Shown: piece by piece, positions 17,419 through 25,755 of the stretch
How the letters are laid out: the number at the start of each line of letters is the position of its first letter
How positions within the stretch are numbered: position 1 is the first letter of the stretch
Assembly (NCBI RefSeq): GCF_000014585.1
Contig: NC_008319.1
Coordinates: forward strand, 1,426,001 to 1,490,000
DNA length: 64,000 nt
Reading direction: 5' to 3'
Origin: Synechococcus sp. CC9311
GTDB lineage: Bacteria > Cyanobacteriota > Cyanobacteriia > PCC-6307 > Cyanobiaceae
The notes under the pieces: generated by a model
Seen by the model: only the letters and a program-made list of their open reading frames with translations
What the model was told of the DNA's origin: nothing
Database searches by the model: none
Translations under genes and position numbers: made by a program

Positions 17419-17903
17419 TCAGCCGCAGCAACCGACTGATCCGGCGTCGCACGATTGTGTTGATCAGCCTGTTGATCCTGCTGCTGGATCAAGCCTCGAA
17501 ATATTGGGCTCGTTCCCAACTGCTACCGAATCTGTCGCAGCCATTCCTACCTGGATTGCTGCAGTTAAGGCTTGTGCGCAACACGGGCGCCGCCTTCAGC
17601 ATGTTGAGTGATTCCACCGCCCTGCTCGGACTCCTCAGCATGCTTGTTTCGCTTGGCTTGCTGGGCTGGATCTGGCGATCCAAGCGACTCGACCTCTGGT
17701 TAGGACTGGCCCTGGCCTTCCTACTGGGCGGAACGCTTGGCAATGGCATCGACCGCTGGCAACTGGGCTATGTCACCGACTTCCTGGAGCTCGTGCCCTT
17801 CCGTTTTCCCATCTTCAACGGCGCAGACATCGCCATCAACCTCGCCGTCCTCTGCTTCGCCATCGACGCTCTCTCCCAACGCAATGGACAAGCGAAATCC
17901 TGA
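17415..17903 (+). CDS. lspA: Lipoprotein signal peptidase (SPase II)
   Basis: This 162-residue inner-membrane aspartyl protease removes signal peptides from prolipoproteins. Catalytic Asp residues are seen in GNGIDR and FNGADIAIN, and NTGAAFS and four hydrophobic spans match the family. The ATG overlaps the bioY stop (ATGA), and the end overlaps the next gene by 20 bases. Confidence 0.95.
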   Translation: MISRSNRLIRRRTIVLISLLILLLDQASKYWARSQLLPNLSQPFLPGLLQLRLVRNTGAAFSMLSDSTALLGLLSMLVSLGLLGWIWRSKRLDLWLGLALAFLLGGTLGNGIDRWQLGYVTDFLELVPFRFPIFNGADIAINLAVLCFAIDALSQRNGQAKS

Positions 17904-20070
17904 CGGCCCCTCCTCAGCCCAACTGATCATTCATCAGCCAGGTCAAGCAGATCGAACCATTGCATTGCATGGCGATGGCTATCGGATTGGACGCGATGGT
18001 CCTCTGGAAGTCAGCATCGATCATCCGGCCGTCAGTCGCCAACACGCTTTGCTGCAACGCCAAGGCCGGCGGTGGATCCTTCAAGATTTGGACTCCACCA
18101 ATGGCTTGTGGTGGAAGGGTCGCCGGGTGAAGCAGCTGGAACTTCGCGATGGAGACAACGTTCAGTTTGCGCCGGCCTTAGATGCAACGGCTCCCTTTCT
18201 GCACTTCGACGATGCAACAGGGCGACGACGCCATCGAATTGAACGCTGGTTGGGCCTGTGCTTATTGGGATGCCTTGGTGGTGGTGGTGCGCTGTTATTG
18301 CTGTCCAACCTCACCATGCCGATCCGCGGTCAATTGGCACGCGTGCGCGGTCCTGTCGCCATCTACGACGGCAATAACCAACCGCTGGCCTCGGTTGACT
18401 CCAGTCGTCATCGCGAGCTCAAGTCGGTGAATGCGTTTTCCCCCCAACTCGTTGACGCTCTGCTGAGCAGTGAAGACAACCGCTTCTGGTGGCATCCGGG
18501 GGTCGATCCCATTGGCACGCTGAGAGCCTTCAGCACCAATTTGATCGGCGGACAGGTGCTGGAGGGAGGCAGCAGTCTCACGCAGCAATTAGCGCGCAGC
18601 CTCTATCCCGATTACGTGGGGGATGGCGACACCCTGGCCAGGAAATGGAAAGAGCTGCTCGTGTCCTTGCAGTTGGAAAGTCGCTTCAGCAAAAGCCAGT
18701 TGCTGCTGAGCTACCTCAATCGCGTGTACTTAGGCGTTGGTTGGGGATTTGAAGATGCCTCACGCGTGTTTTTTGATCAATCAGCAACAGACCTGAATGT
18801 GCAGCAAGCAGCACTCTTAGTGGGTTTGTTGCCATCACCCAATGGCCATGATCCCTGTCAGTTTCCACAGCGCGCGCTCAAGGCTCGCAACCGGGTTATC
18901 AACAAAATGGCCGACGGCGGTCGCCTGTCCTTGGAGCAGGCACGACTGGCGCGTCGACAACCGATTCAATTGGCAAAACAGGCCTGCAGTCGAGAACAGG
19001 TCAGTCGTTCCGCACCCTTTTACACCGATCAAGTGCGCCGAGACCTCACAGAGCTCGTGGGCCCAGACGTGGCTGATGAAGGAAATTTCTTGATCGAAAC
19101 CCACTTAGACCCTGTTCTGCAATCCGTGGTGGAACGCCAGCTGAGCGGTGTATTAGCCAACAATGCAACACATGGCGTTCAGGAGGGAGCCGCTGTTGTG
19201 CTGGACAGCCGCACAGGCGGGGTTCTCGCCATCGCGGGTGGTCGTGACTACGACTCGAGCCAGTTCAACCGTGCCTCGATGGCAATGCGCCAACCCGGCA
19301 GCACCTTCAAACTCATCACTTACCTAGCGGCCCTTGAGCAAGGACTAAAACCCAACGACACCTTGGATTGCAGCCCACTTCGCTGGGGAGGACAACGCTT
19401 TGACAGCTCCTGTTCAGGCCAACTGACCCTGGCTCGCGCCTTCGCCTCAAGCCACAACACTGCAGCGTTGCGCCTCGCCCAACGCGTAGGTCTGGACCAA
19501 GTGGTGAGCATGGCGAAACGTCTTGGAATCTCCACTCCCCTAGATCCTGTACCGGGGCTAGCTCTTGGACAGAGTGAAGTCCGCTTGATTGAGCTCACCA
19601 GTGCCTATGCCGCTGTGGCCAATGGCGGCATCTGGCAACCTCCCACCACCATCCGTCGTTTGCTCGATGCAGAAACCTGCCGCTTGGATCGCCCAAGTGG
19701 CTGCGGCAGCCTCACTGGAGATGGAGATACTGGAGATGGCAGTTCTGAACAAAGCAGTCAGCGCCAAACGTCTCGTCGTGTCCTGAAGGGACAGACAGCT
19801 CAGCACATGCAGGGCTTAATGCGAGCAGTCATTCGCAGCGGCACCGGCCGTTCAGCCTCGCTCGGTGGACAGGAAGGAGGAAAAACAGGAACCACCAACG
19901 ATGGGCGTGACCTGCTGTTCATTGGCTACGAACCGAGTCGCCATTGGGTGCTGGGAATCTGGCTGGGCAACGATGACAACAGTCCTTCAGCCAGTTCCAG
20001 CGCCTTAGCAGCCTCGCTCTGGAGTCGCATCATGCGTGCTGCTGGACAGGGGGGTGTGGCGGGCCGATGA
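17884..20070 (+). CDS. Class A penicillin-binding protein with N-terminal FHA domain
   Basis: This protein of about 728 residues is a bifunctional peptidoglycan synthase. Residues about 15-95 form a forkhead-associated domain (YRIGRDG, SRQHALL, LDSTNGLWW) that in other proteins binds phosphothreonine. A transmembrane segment follows near 118-140. Next come a GT51 glycosyltransferase (SSEDNRFWWHPGVDP, GGSSLTQQLAR) and a transpeptidase with serine in PGSTFK, SHN and KTGTT. The FHA fusion suggests control of wall synthesis by Ser/Thr phosphorylation, known for some cyanobacterial PBPs. The start at 17884 (MDKRNPDGP) lies inside the end of lspA. Confidence 0.93.
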   Translation: MDKRNPDGPSSAQLIIHQPGQADRTIALHGDGYRIGRDGPLEVSIDHPAVSRQHALLQRQGRRWILQDLDSTNGLWWKGRRVKQLELRDGDNVQFAPALDATAPFLHFDDATGRRRHRIERWLGLCLLGCLGGGGALLLLSNLTMPIRGQLARVRGPVAIYDGNNQPLASVDSSRHRELKSVNAFSPQLVDALLSSEDNRFWWHPGVDPIGTLRAFSTNLIGGQVLEGGSSLTQQLARSLYPDYVGDGDTLARKWKELLVSLQLESRFSKSQLLLSYLNRVYLGVGWGFEDASRVFFDQSATDLNVQQAALLVGLLPSPNGHDPCQFPQRALKARNRVINKMADGGRLSLEQARLARRQPIQLAKQACSREQVSRSAPFYTDQVRRDLTELVGPDVADEGNFLIETHLDPVLQSVVERQLSGVLANNATHGVQEGAAVVLDSRTGGVLAIAGGRDYDSSQFNRASMAMRQPGSTFKLITYLAALEQGLKPNDTLDCSPLRWGGQRFDSSCSGQLTLARAFASSHNTAALRLAQRVGLDQVVSMAKRLGISTPLDPVPGLALGQSEVRLIELTSAYAAVANGGIWQPPTTIRRLLDAETCRLDRPSGCGSLTGDGDTGDGSSEQSSQRQTSRRVLKGQTAQHMQGLMRAVIRSGTGRSASLGGQEGGKTGTTNDGRDLLFIGYEPSRHWVLGIWLGNDDNSPSASSSALAASLWSRIMRAAGQGGVAGR

Positions 20071-21662
20071 AGGGATCCAATCGCCTGATTTTGTTGGGTG
20101 CAGCGGGGCTGATCGTCCTGCTGGTGCTTGGGCTGGTGCTCCAAGCCATTCGCAACCTGCTCTGGGATCTCAGCTACATCCTTCCGCCCTGGCTTGTGGG
20201 TCCAGTGCTGCTCATCGGCACCATCCTGGTGATTGCCTTAGTCGTGCAGGTTGGCTGGCCGTTGTGGAAGGGATGGAAAAGCCGTCGCGGTGCCACAAAA
20301 GCCACCACGACAGCTCCTTCTCCACCGGGGTCGCGTCGTCAAGCGGCTGAACAAAGTCTGGAAAGCATTGATCGCCTTCTGGAACGTCTCCAAGACGATG
20401 TCGCCCGGAAAGCACTACATCTGGAGCGCGAGCGCGTCGCACGTGAATTGGCACGCGGAGATTTAGTGGTGGTGGTGTTTGGCACAGGCTCCAGTGGGAA
20501 AACATCCCTGATTCGTGCCCTCCTCCAAGACATCGTTGGGAGTGTTGGAGCTCCAATGGGCTCCACAACTGGCAGCCAAACCTATCGGCTGCGTCTCAAC
20601 AAGCTGGAGCGCGGACTGCAATTGGTCGACACACCAGGAATCCTCGAAAGCGGACTGGATGGAAGAGATCGTGAACAAGAAGCCCGTGAACGCGCTAGCC
20701 GTGCTGACTTGATGCTGGTGGTGGTGGATGGTGATCTTCGTTCTGCTGAATGGGATGTAGTGCGCAGCCTTGCGGGCTTGGGCAAGCGCTTGATGTTGGT
20801 CTTGAACAAATGCGATTTACGAGGAGAGGAGGAGGAAAAGCGTCTACTGGCCTTGCTTCGCGGACGTTGCCAAGGCCTTCTCTCCGCTGAAGACGTGATC
20901 CCGACCAGTGCCTCTCCCCAATCTTTGCCAAGACCTGGCCAGAAACCTTGGCAACCTCCAGCTGAGGTAGCTGTGCTGCTCCAACGCATGGCCGTGGTGC
21001 TCCATGCCGACGGCGAAGAGCTTCTGGCCGACAACATTCTTCTGCAATGCAGAACACTGGGAGACAAGGGTCGATCGCTTCTCAACCGACAGCGTCAGAC
21101 CGAAGCGCGACGAATCGTGGATCGTTACAGCTGGATTAGTGCAGGCGTTGTGGCAGCGACACCACTCCCGGGTATCGACTTGCTTGGCACCGCGGCGGTG
21201 AATGCCCAGATGGTGATGGAGGTCGCGAAGGTCTACAACGTGCAGTTGACCCGCGCCAAAGCTCAGGAGTTGGCCGTGTCGGTGGGTAGAACTCTGGCGG
21301 GCCTGGGCGTTGTCAAAGGCGGTGTCGCCTTGATCGGCACCGCACTCAGCGTGAATCTGCCCACCCTGCTACTCGGAAAAGCCGTTCAGGGTGTGGCTGC
21401 TGCGTGGTTAACCCGGATTGCAGGAGCCAGTTTCATCACCTATTTCCAACAAGATCAAGATTGGGGAGATGGTGGCGTGCAAGACGTAGTGCAACGTCAC
21501 TACGACCTCAACCGACGCGATAGTGCCCTCAAACGCTTTCTCGACACCGCTCTCAGACAAGTGGTGGAACCACTGCGACAGACGGCAAAGAAGCGGTTAC
21601 CACCCCAACCAGGGCCTCGGGCGGAGGAGGACGCATCGGGCCGCGGGCATCAAGAACCGTGA
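20067..21662 (+). CDS. Membrane-anchored GTPase with C-terminal DUF697
   Basis: This 531-residue protein has two N-terminal membrane spans (about 8-28 and 43-65), a coiled region, and a TrmE/Era-like GTPase domain: P-loop GTGSSGKTSL (139-148), DTPG in the switch II region and NKCD. The C-terminal part (ISAGVVAATPLPGIDLLGTAAVNAQMV) is the DUF697 segment. The role is unknown; such proteins may act in membrane or ribosome processes. Its ATG overlaps the PBP stop, so bioY, lspA, PBP and this gene form one transcript. Confidence 0.87.
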   Translation: MKGSNRLILLGAAGLIVLLVLGLVLQAIRNLLWDLSYILPPWLVGPVLLIGTILVIALVVQVGWPLWKGWKSRRGATKATTTAPSPPGSRRQAAEQSLESIDRLLERLQDDVARKALHLERERVARELARGDLVVVVFGTGSSGKTSLIRALLQDIVGSVGAPMGSTTGSQTYRLRLNKLERGLQLVDTPGILESGLDGRDREQEARERASRADLMLVVVDGDLRSAEWDVVRSLAGLGKRLMLVLNKCDLRGEEEEKRLLALLRGRCQGLLSAEDVIPTSASPQSLPRPGQKPWQPPAEVAVLLQRMAVVLHADGEELLADNILLQCRTLGDKGRSLLNRQRQTEARRIVDRYSWISAGVVAATPLPGIDLLGTAAVNAQMVMEVAKVYNVQLTRAKAQELAVSVGRTLAGLGVVKGGVALIGTALSVNLPTLLLGKAVQGVAAAWLTRIAGASFITYFQQDQDWGDGGVQDVVQRHYDLNRRDSALKRFLDTALRQVVEPLRQTAKKRLPPQPGPRAEEDASGRGHQEP

Positions 21663-21753
21663 TCAAAGCCAAATAGGCCACACCAATCAGTACGGACACA
21701 ATGCCTGTGACGATCGCCACCCAACGGCCGCGTTGCTGTTTTGGGGCAGCCAT
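21553..21753 (-). CDS. Small conserved single-span membrane protein
   Basis: This 66-residue protein has one hydrophobic helix (WVAIVTGIVSVLIGVAYLALI) followed by TVLDARGPMRPPPPEAL, a Pro-rich tail pattern I associate with picocyanobacterial hypotheticals. Its ATG overlaps the stop of the upstream decarboxylase gene (TAATG), so translation is coupled. The last 110 bases run antisense to the 3' end of the GTPase gene. Confidence 0.72.
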   Translation of the reverse strand: MAAPKQQRGRWVAIVTGIVSVLIGVAYLALITVLDARGPMRPPPPEALVGVVTASLPSVAVVPPLV

Positions 21754-23189
21754 TAGGGCAGAGCCTCCACGGATTGATTCAAGATTGATGCCAGTTGGTC
21801 CAGCAAACCGTGATCGGTGTGCGGGTTGCCAAGAACAGTCTTGAGGAAATGCCGTCCTTGATGAAGCGGCCTCGAAACCATGATTCCCCGGCTGAGCAAG
21901 AGCCGGCGTGTCTCGTTCGACCAGGCTTCGTGCTGCTGCGCCTGTCCGCGTTGGGGCCTACAGGCCAGCACATGCAAGGGACCGGTGAGAATCATCAACC
22001 TGTTGGGATCCAATTGCTGCTGGAAATACTCACGTCGAGCGATCGCGGCGGACAACACCTGTTCAATCCCTGATTCACCGAGCTGGCGCAAGCCAAGCCA
22101 AAGTTTGAGCACTTCCCCCGGCCGACTCCCCTGCAGACCCAGTTCTCCACCGTGATCGTTCTCTAGGGCTGGCTCCATGTAAGGGAGACCTGTGGAGAAC
22201 GCTTCGGCCAGAACTCTGGCCTCGCGAACCAACAGGAGGGATGACGTCTTTGTGATACCAAGAACTTTCTGGGGATTCACTGTGACCGAATCAGCGCGTC
22301 CTATCCCATCGAGAAGATAGGTGGTGATGGGACTGAGAGCAAAAACCGCGCCGATCGCCCCATCCACATGCAGCCAAAGGTCCAAGCGGCTGCAGAGATC
22401 AGCCATTGCAGAAACGGGGTCGATCGCACCTCGCACCGTGGTGCCTGCGGTAGCAACCACTGCCATACAGGGACGTCCTTGCCTGGAAAGTGCTGAGAGT
22501 TCATCCTCCAGTTGCTGCAGATCGATGAGGCCTTGCTCATCCACCGGGATGGAACGAACTCCGTCGCTTTGAAGGCCCATCACGCGGGCTGCCTTACGCC
22601 AGGACACATGCGCATCAGCACTGACCACAACCACAGCATCTGGGTTGTGATCCAAGCCAGCTTGATGCCGGGCGGAAACCAAGGCGATCAAATTGCTCAG
22701 CGAGCCCCCGCTGGCGGCAACACCAGAAGCCCCGACAGGAAAGCCAATGCGCTCAGCAAACCAGGCACAAAGCTGGCGTTCGAGATGACTCAAACTGGGG
22801 GACAACTCCTCGGCCAGAAGGTTGTTATTCAGCCCAGCGCAAATCAAATCTGCAGCGATTGACGCACTTAGCGGCGGCGGATCGAGATGGGCCAGCGCGC
22901 CTGGATGGGAAGGCTGAAACGCACCATCCATCACCTGCTGAAGGTCATCCAGCAGTTGTCCCATGTCGCGACCATGAACCTGCGGTGCAGCATCGGGGAG
23001 GATCCGGAGCGCTGGCAGTGGACCCCGCTCACTGGCCGAAGCGATCCAACTGCATAGCCGCTCTGAAGCACCCTCCAAAAACTGAAGGAGTTGAGGGTCG
23101 AGCGCATCGGGTGAGGCAAACGCCGAAAGCGCCAACGGTTCAGGATTCCTTGAAGGTCCGACCAAGAAGACAAGATGGGGAGTGAACAT
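21753..23189 (-). CDS. PLP-dependent group II amino-acid decarboxylase
   Basis: This protein of about 478 residues belongs to the glutamate / diaminobutyrate / aromatic amino-acid decarboxylase family. The cofactor site shows SADAHVSWRKAAR, LWLHVDGAIGA (Asp binding the pyridine nitrogen) and the lysine in VNPQKVLGI, where most relatives have DPHKW. The N-terminal substrate region (PGALAHLDPPPL) fits the fold. The substrate cannot be told. The ATG at 23189 follows GGGGAGA; frames extending to 23228 run through a tandem repeat and are less likely. Confidence 0.82.
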   Translation of the reverse strand: MFTPHLVFLVGPSRNPEPLALSAFASPDALDPQLLQFLEGASERLCSWIASASERGPLPALRILPDAAPQVHGRDMGQLLDDLQQVMDGAFQPSHPGALAHLDPPPLSASIAADLICAGLNNNLLAEELSPSLSHLERQLCAWFAERIGFPVGASGVAASGGSLSNLIALVSARHQAGLDHNPDAVVVVSADAHVSWRKAARVMGLQSDGVRSIPVDEQGLIDLQQLEDELSALSRQGRPCMAVVATAGTTVRGAIDPVSAMADLCSRLDLWLHVDGAIGAVFALSPITTYLLDGIGRADSVTVNPQKVLGITKTSSLLLVREARVLAEAFSTGLPYMEPALENDHGGELGLQGSRPGEVLKLWLGLRQLGESGIEQVLSAAIARREYFQQQLDPNRLMILTGPLHVLACRPQRGQAQQHEAWSNETRRLLLSRGIMVSRPLHQGRHFLKTVLGNPHTDHGLLDQLASILNQSVEALP

Positions 23190-23197
23190 TCTCCCCT

Positions 23198-23229
23198 GTG
23201 GTGGCACATCAAAGTGGTGGCACATCAAA
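23198..23229. repeat. Exact 16-base tandem duplication
   Basis: GTGGTGGCACATCAAA occurs twice in direct succession (23198-23213 and 23214-23229) in the gap between the divergent decarboxylase and tadA genes. Confidence 0.9.
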
Positions 23230-23255
23230 CGATGCGCTCAGCCAAGAGCCTGACG

Positions 23256-23786
23256 ATGCAGTCTCCAATCGAACTGTCTCCGCAGAAGATGCAAGCCTGG
23301 ATGGGGATTTTGATCGAACGCGCGCGTCGTTTCGGCGAACGAGGAGAAGTTCCCGTTAGTGCCGTTGTGTTGGATCACCATGGTCGCTGCATTGGCCATG
23401 GCATCAACCAGAGAGAGCTGCATCACGATCCCCTTGGTCATGCTGAGTTGATGGCCGTTCGTCAGGCCTGCCGTCTGCGTGGTGACTGGCGCCTCAATGA
23501 CTGCACTCTTTTGGTGACCTTGGAACCCTGTCCCATGTGCGCTGGCGCCTTGGTTCAAGCGAGAGTCGGCCAGGTCATTTTTGCCGCGACTGACCCGAAG
23601 CGGGGAGCGATGGGAAGCACGATCAACTTGGCCACCCACATCAGTGCACACCACCGAATGACCGTGATCGGTGGTGTGCTGGGTGAGGAGGCGAAAGAGA
23701 TGCTGTCGAGCTGGTTTAAGCAGCGACGGCGACGTTCTGACGGAACTGGGGCAGCTCCGTTTCAAACAGGTTCAACAACCTGCTGA
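23256..23786 (+). CDS. tadA: tRNA-specific adenosine deaminase
   Basis: This protein of about 176 residues converts A34 of arginine tRNA to inosine. The zinc site is complete: HAE (with the proton-shuttle Glu) and PCPMC (two Cys ligands). The ATG at 23256 gives the usual length; one eight codons upstream is also possible. The 3' end overlaps the converging aminotransferase gene by 71 bases, and the last residues are probably not conserved. Confidence 0.92.
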   Translation: MQSPIELSPQKMQAWMGILIERARRFGERGEVPVSAVVLDHHGRCIGHGINQRELHHDPLGHAELMAVRQACRLRGDWRLNDCTLLVTLEPCPMCAGALVQARVGQVIFAATDPKRGAMGSTINLATHISAHHRMTVIGGVLGEEAKEMLSSWFKQRRRRSDGTGAAPFQTGSTTC

Positions 23787-24915
23787 CGTTCTGTGGGTTT
23801 GAGTTGTAACCCATCAGTCCAATTCGCCATATTTTTCCGGCAAGAACGCCAAGACCACCACCCACTTCGATGCCGTGGTTGTTGAGCAGGTGCTGAGTGA
23901 AGGCCTTTCCATCCACATCATCAGGAATACGAACAGTGGTGAGGGTGGGCAATCGAAGCTCCTCGGGTACATGCATTTCAAGACCCATTGATTCCAGACC
24001 AGACCACAGCGCTTCAGCGTTGCTGCGGTGACGCGCCCAAGCCATATCCAATCCTTCTTCTGCCAGCAGCCTGAGCGCTTCACGCATGCCGAAATTCATG
24101 TTGACCGGTGCTGTGTGGTGATACACACGGTCACTGCCCCAGTACTGATTGAGAAGGGAAACGTCGAGATACCAATTGGGCACTTTGTCTTGACGCGCTG
24201 CAAGCTTGGCTTCAGCTCTGGGGCCCATGGTGAATGGACCAAGACCTGGAGGGCAGCTCAATCCTTTCTGACTACAGCTGTAGGCCAGATCAACTTTCCA
24301 TTCATCGAGATAGAGGGGAACGCCTCCAAGAGAGGTGACGGTGTCGAGCAACAGCAAACAATCGTGCTTGCGGCAGAGATCTCCAATCCCTTCCATCGGT
24401 TGACACACGCCGGTGGACGTTTCGGCATGCACCATCGCCAGGATGGTGGGCTTGTGCTCAATCAGTGCCGTTTCGAGCTCATCCTTCGTAAAGGCTTCAC
24501 CCCAGGGCTTTTCGATCACCTTCACATTGGCGCGGTAGCGACCGGCCATGTCGACAAGTCGATTACCGAAATAACCCTTCACAGCAACGAGAACGGTGTC
24601 GCCGGGTTCCACCGTGTTGGCAAGCGTTGCTTCCATGGCTGCGCTGCCCGTGCCGCTCATTGGCAAGGTCAAGCGATTGTCGGTCTGCCAGGCATAACGA
24701 AGAAGCTCCTGCACTTCGCCCATCAGCTCCACATAAAGCGGATCGAGATGACCAATCGGAGTTCGAGACAAAGCTTTGAGCACCGTTGGATCGGCATTCG
24801 AAGGCCCTGGACCAAGCAGCAAACGATCGGGGGTGCTGATCGGGGCAATAGCCCTTCGATGGGACGAATCAACCAACAGGGGGGAGTGCGTCGTCGCCAA
24901 AGCCAGGATCACCAA
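23716..24915 (-). CDS. Serine/alanine-glyoxylate aminotransferase
   Basis: This protein of up to 399 residues is a fold-type I class V PLP enzyme that transaminates glyoxylate in photorespiration. Motifs are LLLGPGPSN at the N-terminus, MSGTGSAAMEA, the Asp in LLLLDTVTSLGG, and the PLP lysine in SCSQKGLSCPPGL. The true start is uncertain because only TTG and GTG lie near 24915. Confidence 0.92.
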   Translation of the reverse strand: MVILALATTHSPLLVDSSHRRAIAPISTPDRLLLGPGPSNADPTVLKALSRTPIGHLDPLYVELMGEVQELLRYAWQTDNRLTLPMSGTGSAAMEATLANTVEPGDTVLVAVKGYFGNRLVDMAGRYRANVKVIEKPWGEAFTKDELETALIEHKPTILAMVHAETSTGVCQPMEGIGDLCRKHDCLLLLDTVTSLGGVPLYLDEWKVDLAYSCSQKGLSCPPGLGPFTMGPRAEAKLAARQDKVPNWYLDVSLLNQYWGSDRVYHHTAPVNMNFGMREALRLLAEEGLDMAWARHRSNAEALWSGLESMGLEMHVPEELRLPTLTTVRIPDDVDGKAFTQHLLNNHGIEVGGGLGVLAGKIWRIGLMGYNSNPQNVSRLLNLFETELPQFRQNVAVAA

Positions 24916-25008
24916 TCAATGGGCAGCAGCCTACGCATAGACAGGCCTAAAAAGGGAGCAAAAAGGTTGCTTGCAACGCCTCTTGTAATGAGGTCAATCA
25001 TTGATCGC

Positions 25009-25533
25009 TCAGCGCTGGCTGATGTCGTTTGCGGAAAGACCTGAGGCAAGATGATCGAAGGGCTTGCGAAGCGTCTGGCACTCGCTGGGACTTGATCCTT
25101 CAGCCACCATGCGTTCGCAGAGAACATCTGCCAAAAGGATCATGCTGCGAACCGTGGGTCCAGTTGGAACACCCAGGCTCTTGTAGGTGTCGTCCAAACC
25201 GTTCAGCACCCGTTCATTGAGGATCGTGCTGTCGTCGGCAATCAGGGCATAGCTGGCGTAACGAAGGAAGTAATCCATATCGCGCAAACAAGCCGCAAGC
25301 CGGCGGGTGGTGTAGGCATTGCCACCAGGCAGAAGCAACTCAGGGTCGCCTACAAAAAGCCTTTGACTCGCTTCTCGTACCAGCTCAGCCGCTTCGCGAT
25401 TAATCAACTCAACGGCCTTAAGTCGCAACTCGGCTTGGCCGAAATATCCCTCAATACGATCGATCGCTGATCGATCGAAATAGCGACCCAATTGGTCGTA
25501 ACGGCCGATCAACCCGGTGATGGCATCACGCAT
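25009..25533 (-). CDS. apcF: Allophycocyanin beta-18-type core subunit
   Basis: This 174-residue phycobiliprotein starts MRDAITGLIGRYDQLGRYFD. The bilin-attachment Cys is in RRLAACLRDMDYFLRYASYALIA, with conserved GNAYTTRR before it. The full sequence is closer to ApcF than ApcB. ApcF replaces one beta subunit in a core trimer that passes energy to photosystem II. It stands alone, as is usual for apcF. Confidence 0.9.
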   Translation of the reverse strand: MRDAITGLIGRYDQLGRYFDRSAIDRIEGYFGQAELRLKAVELINREAAELVREASQRLFVGDPELLLPGGNAYTTRRLAACLRDMDYFLRYASYALIADDSTILNERVLNGLDDTYKSLGVPTGPTVRSMILLADVLCERMVAEGSSPSECQTLRKPFDHLASGLSANDISQR

Positions 25534-25681
25534 GATGGTGGGACGCTAGGGATCACTGGCTGGAAGGTAACACCACAAAGGTGACCAGAACGCTCTCATC
25601 ACCTGGGATCCAAGGAATTTGACAGAAACGGTTACCTAGCGCAGCTCCAAGCCTCGCCAAGAGGCCTCCACTAGCAAAAAA

Positions 25682-25723
25682 GTGCGCGTTGATACAAAAG
25701 GGTGTCAGATCGATGCCTACGGT
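25682..25723 (+). promoter_or_regulatory. NtcA-activated promoter of glnA
   Basis: GTGCGCGTTGATAC at 25682-25695 matches the NtcA box GTA-N8-TAC with one mismatch. Exactly 22 bases further lies TACGGT (25718-25723), a TAN3T -10 box. The geometry is that of a class II NtcA promoter, where 2-oxoglutarate-activated NtcA replaces the -35. It leads directly to glnA at 25756. Confidence 0.7.
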
Positions 25724-25755
25724 TAGAAAAGATACTTACGGCTGAAGCCTCAACC

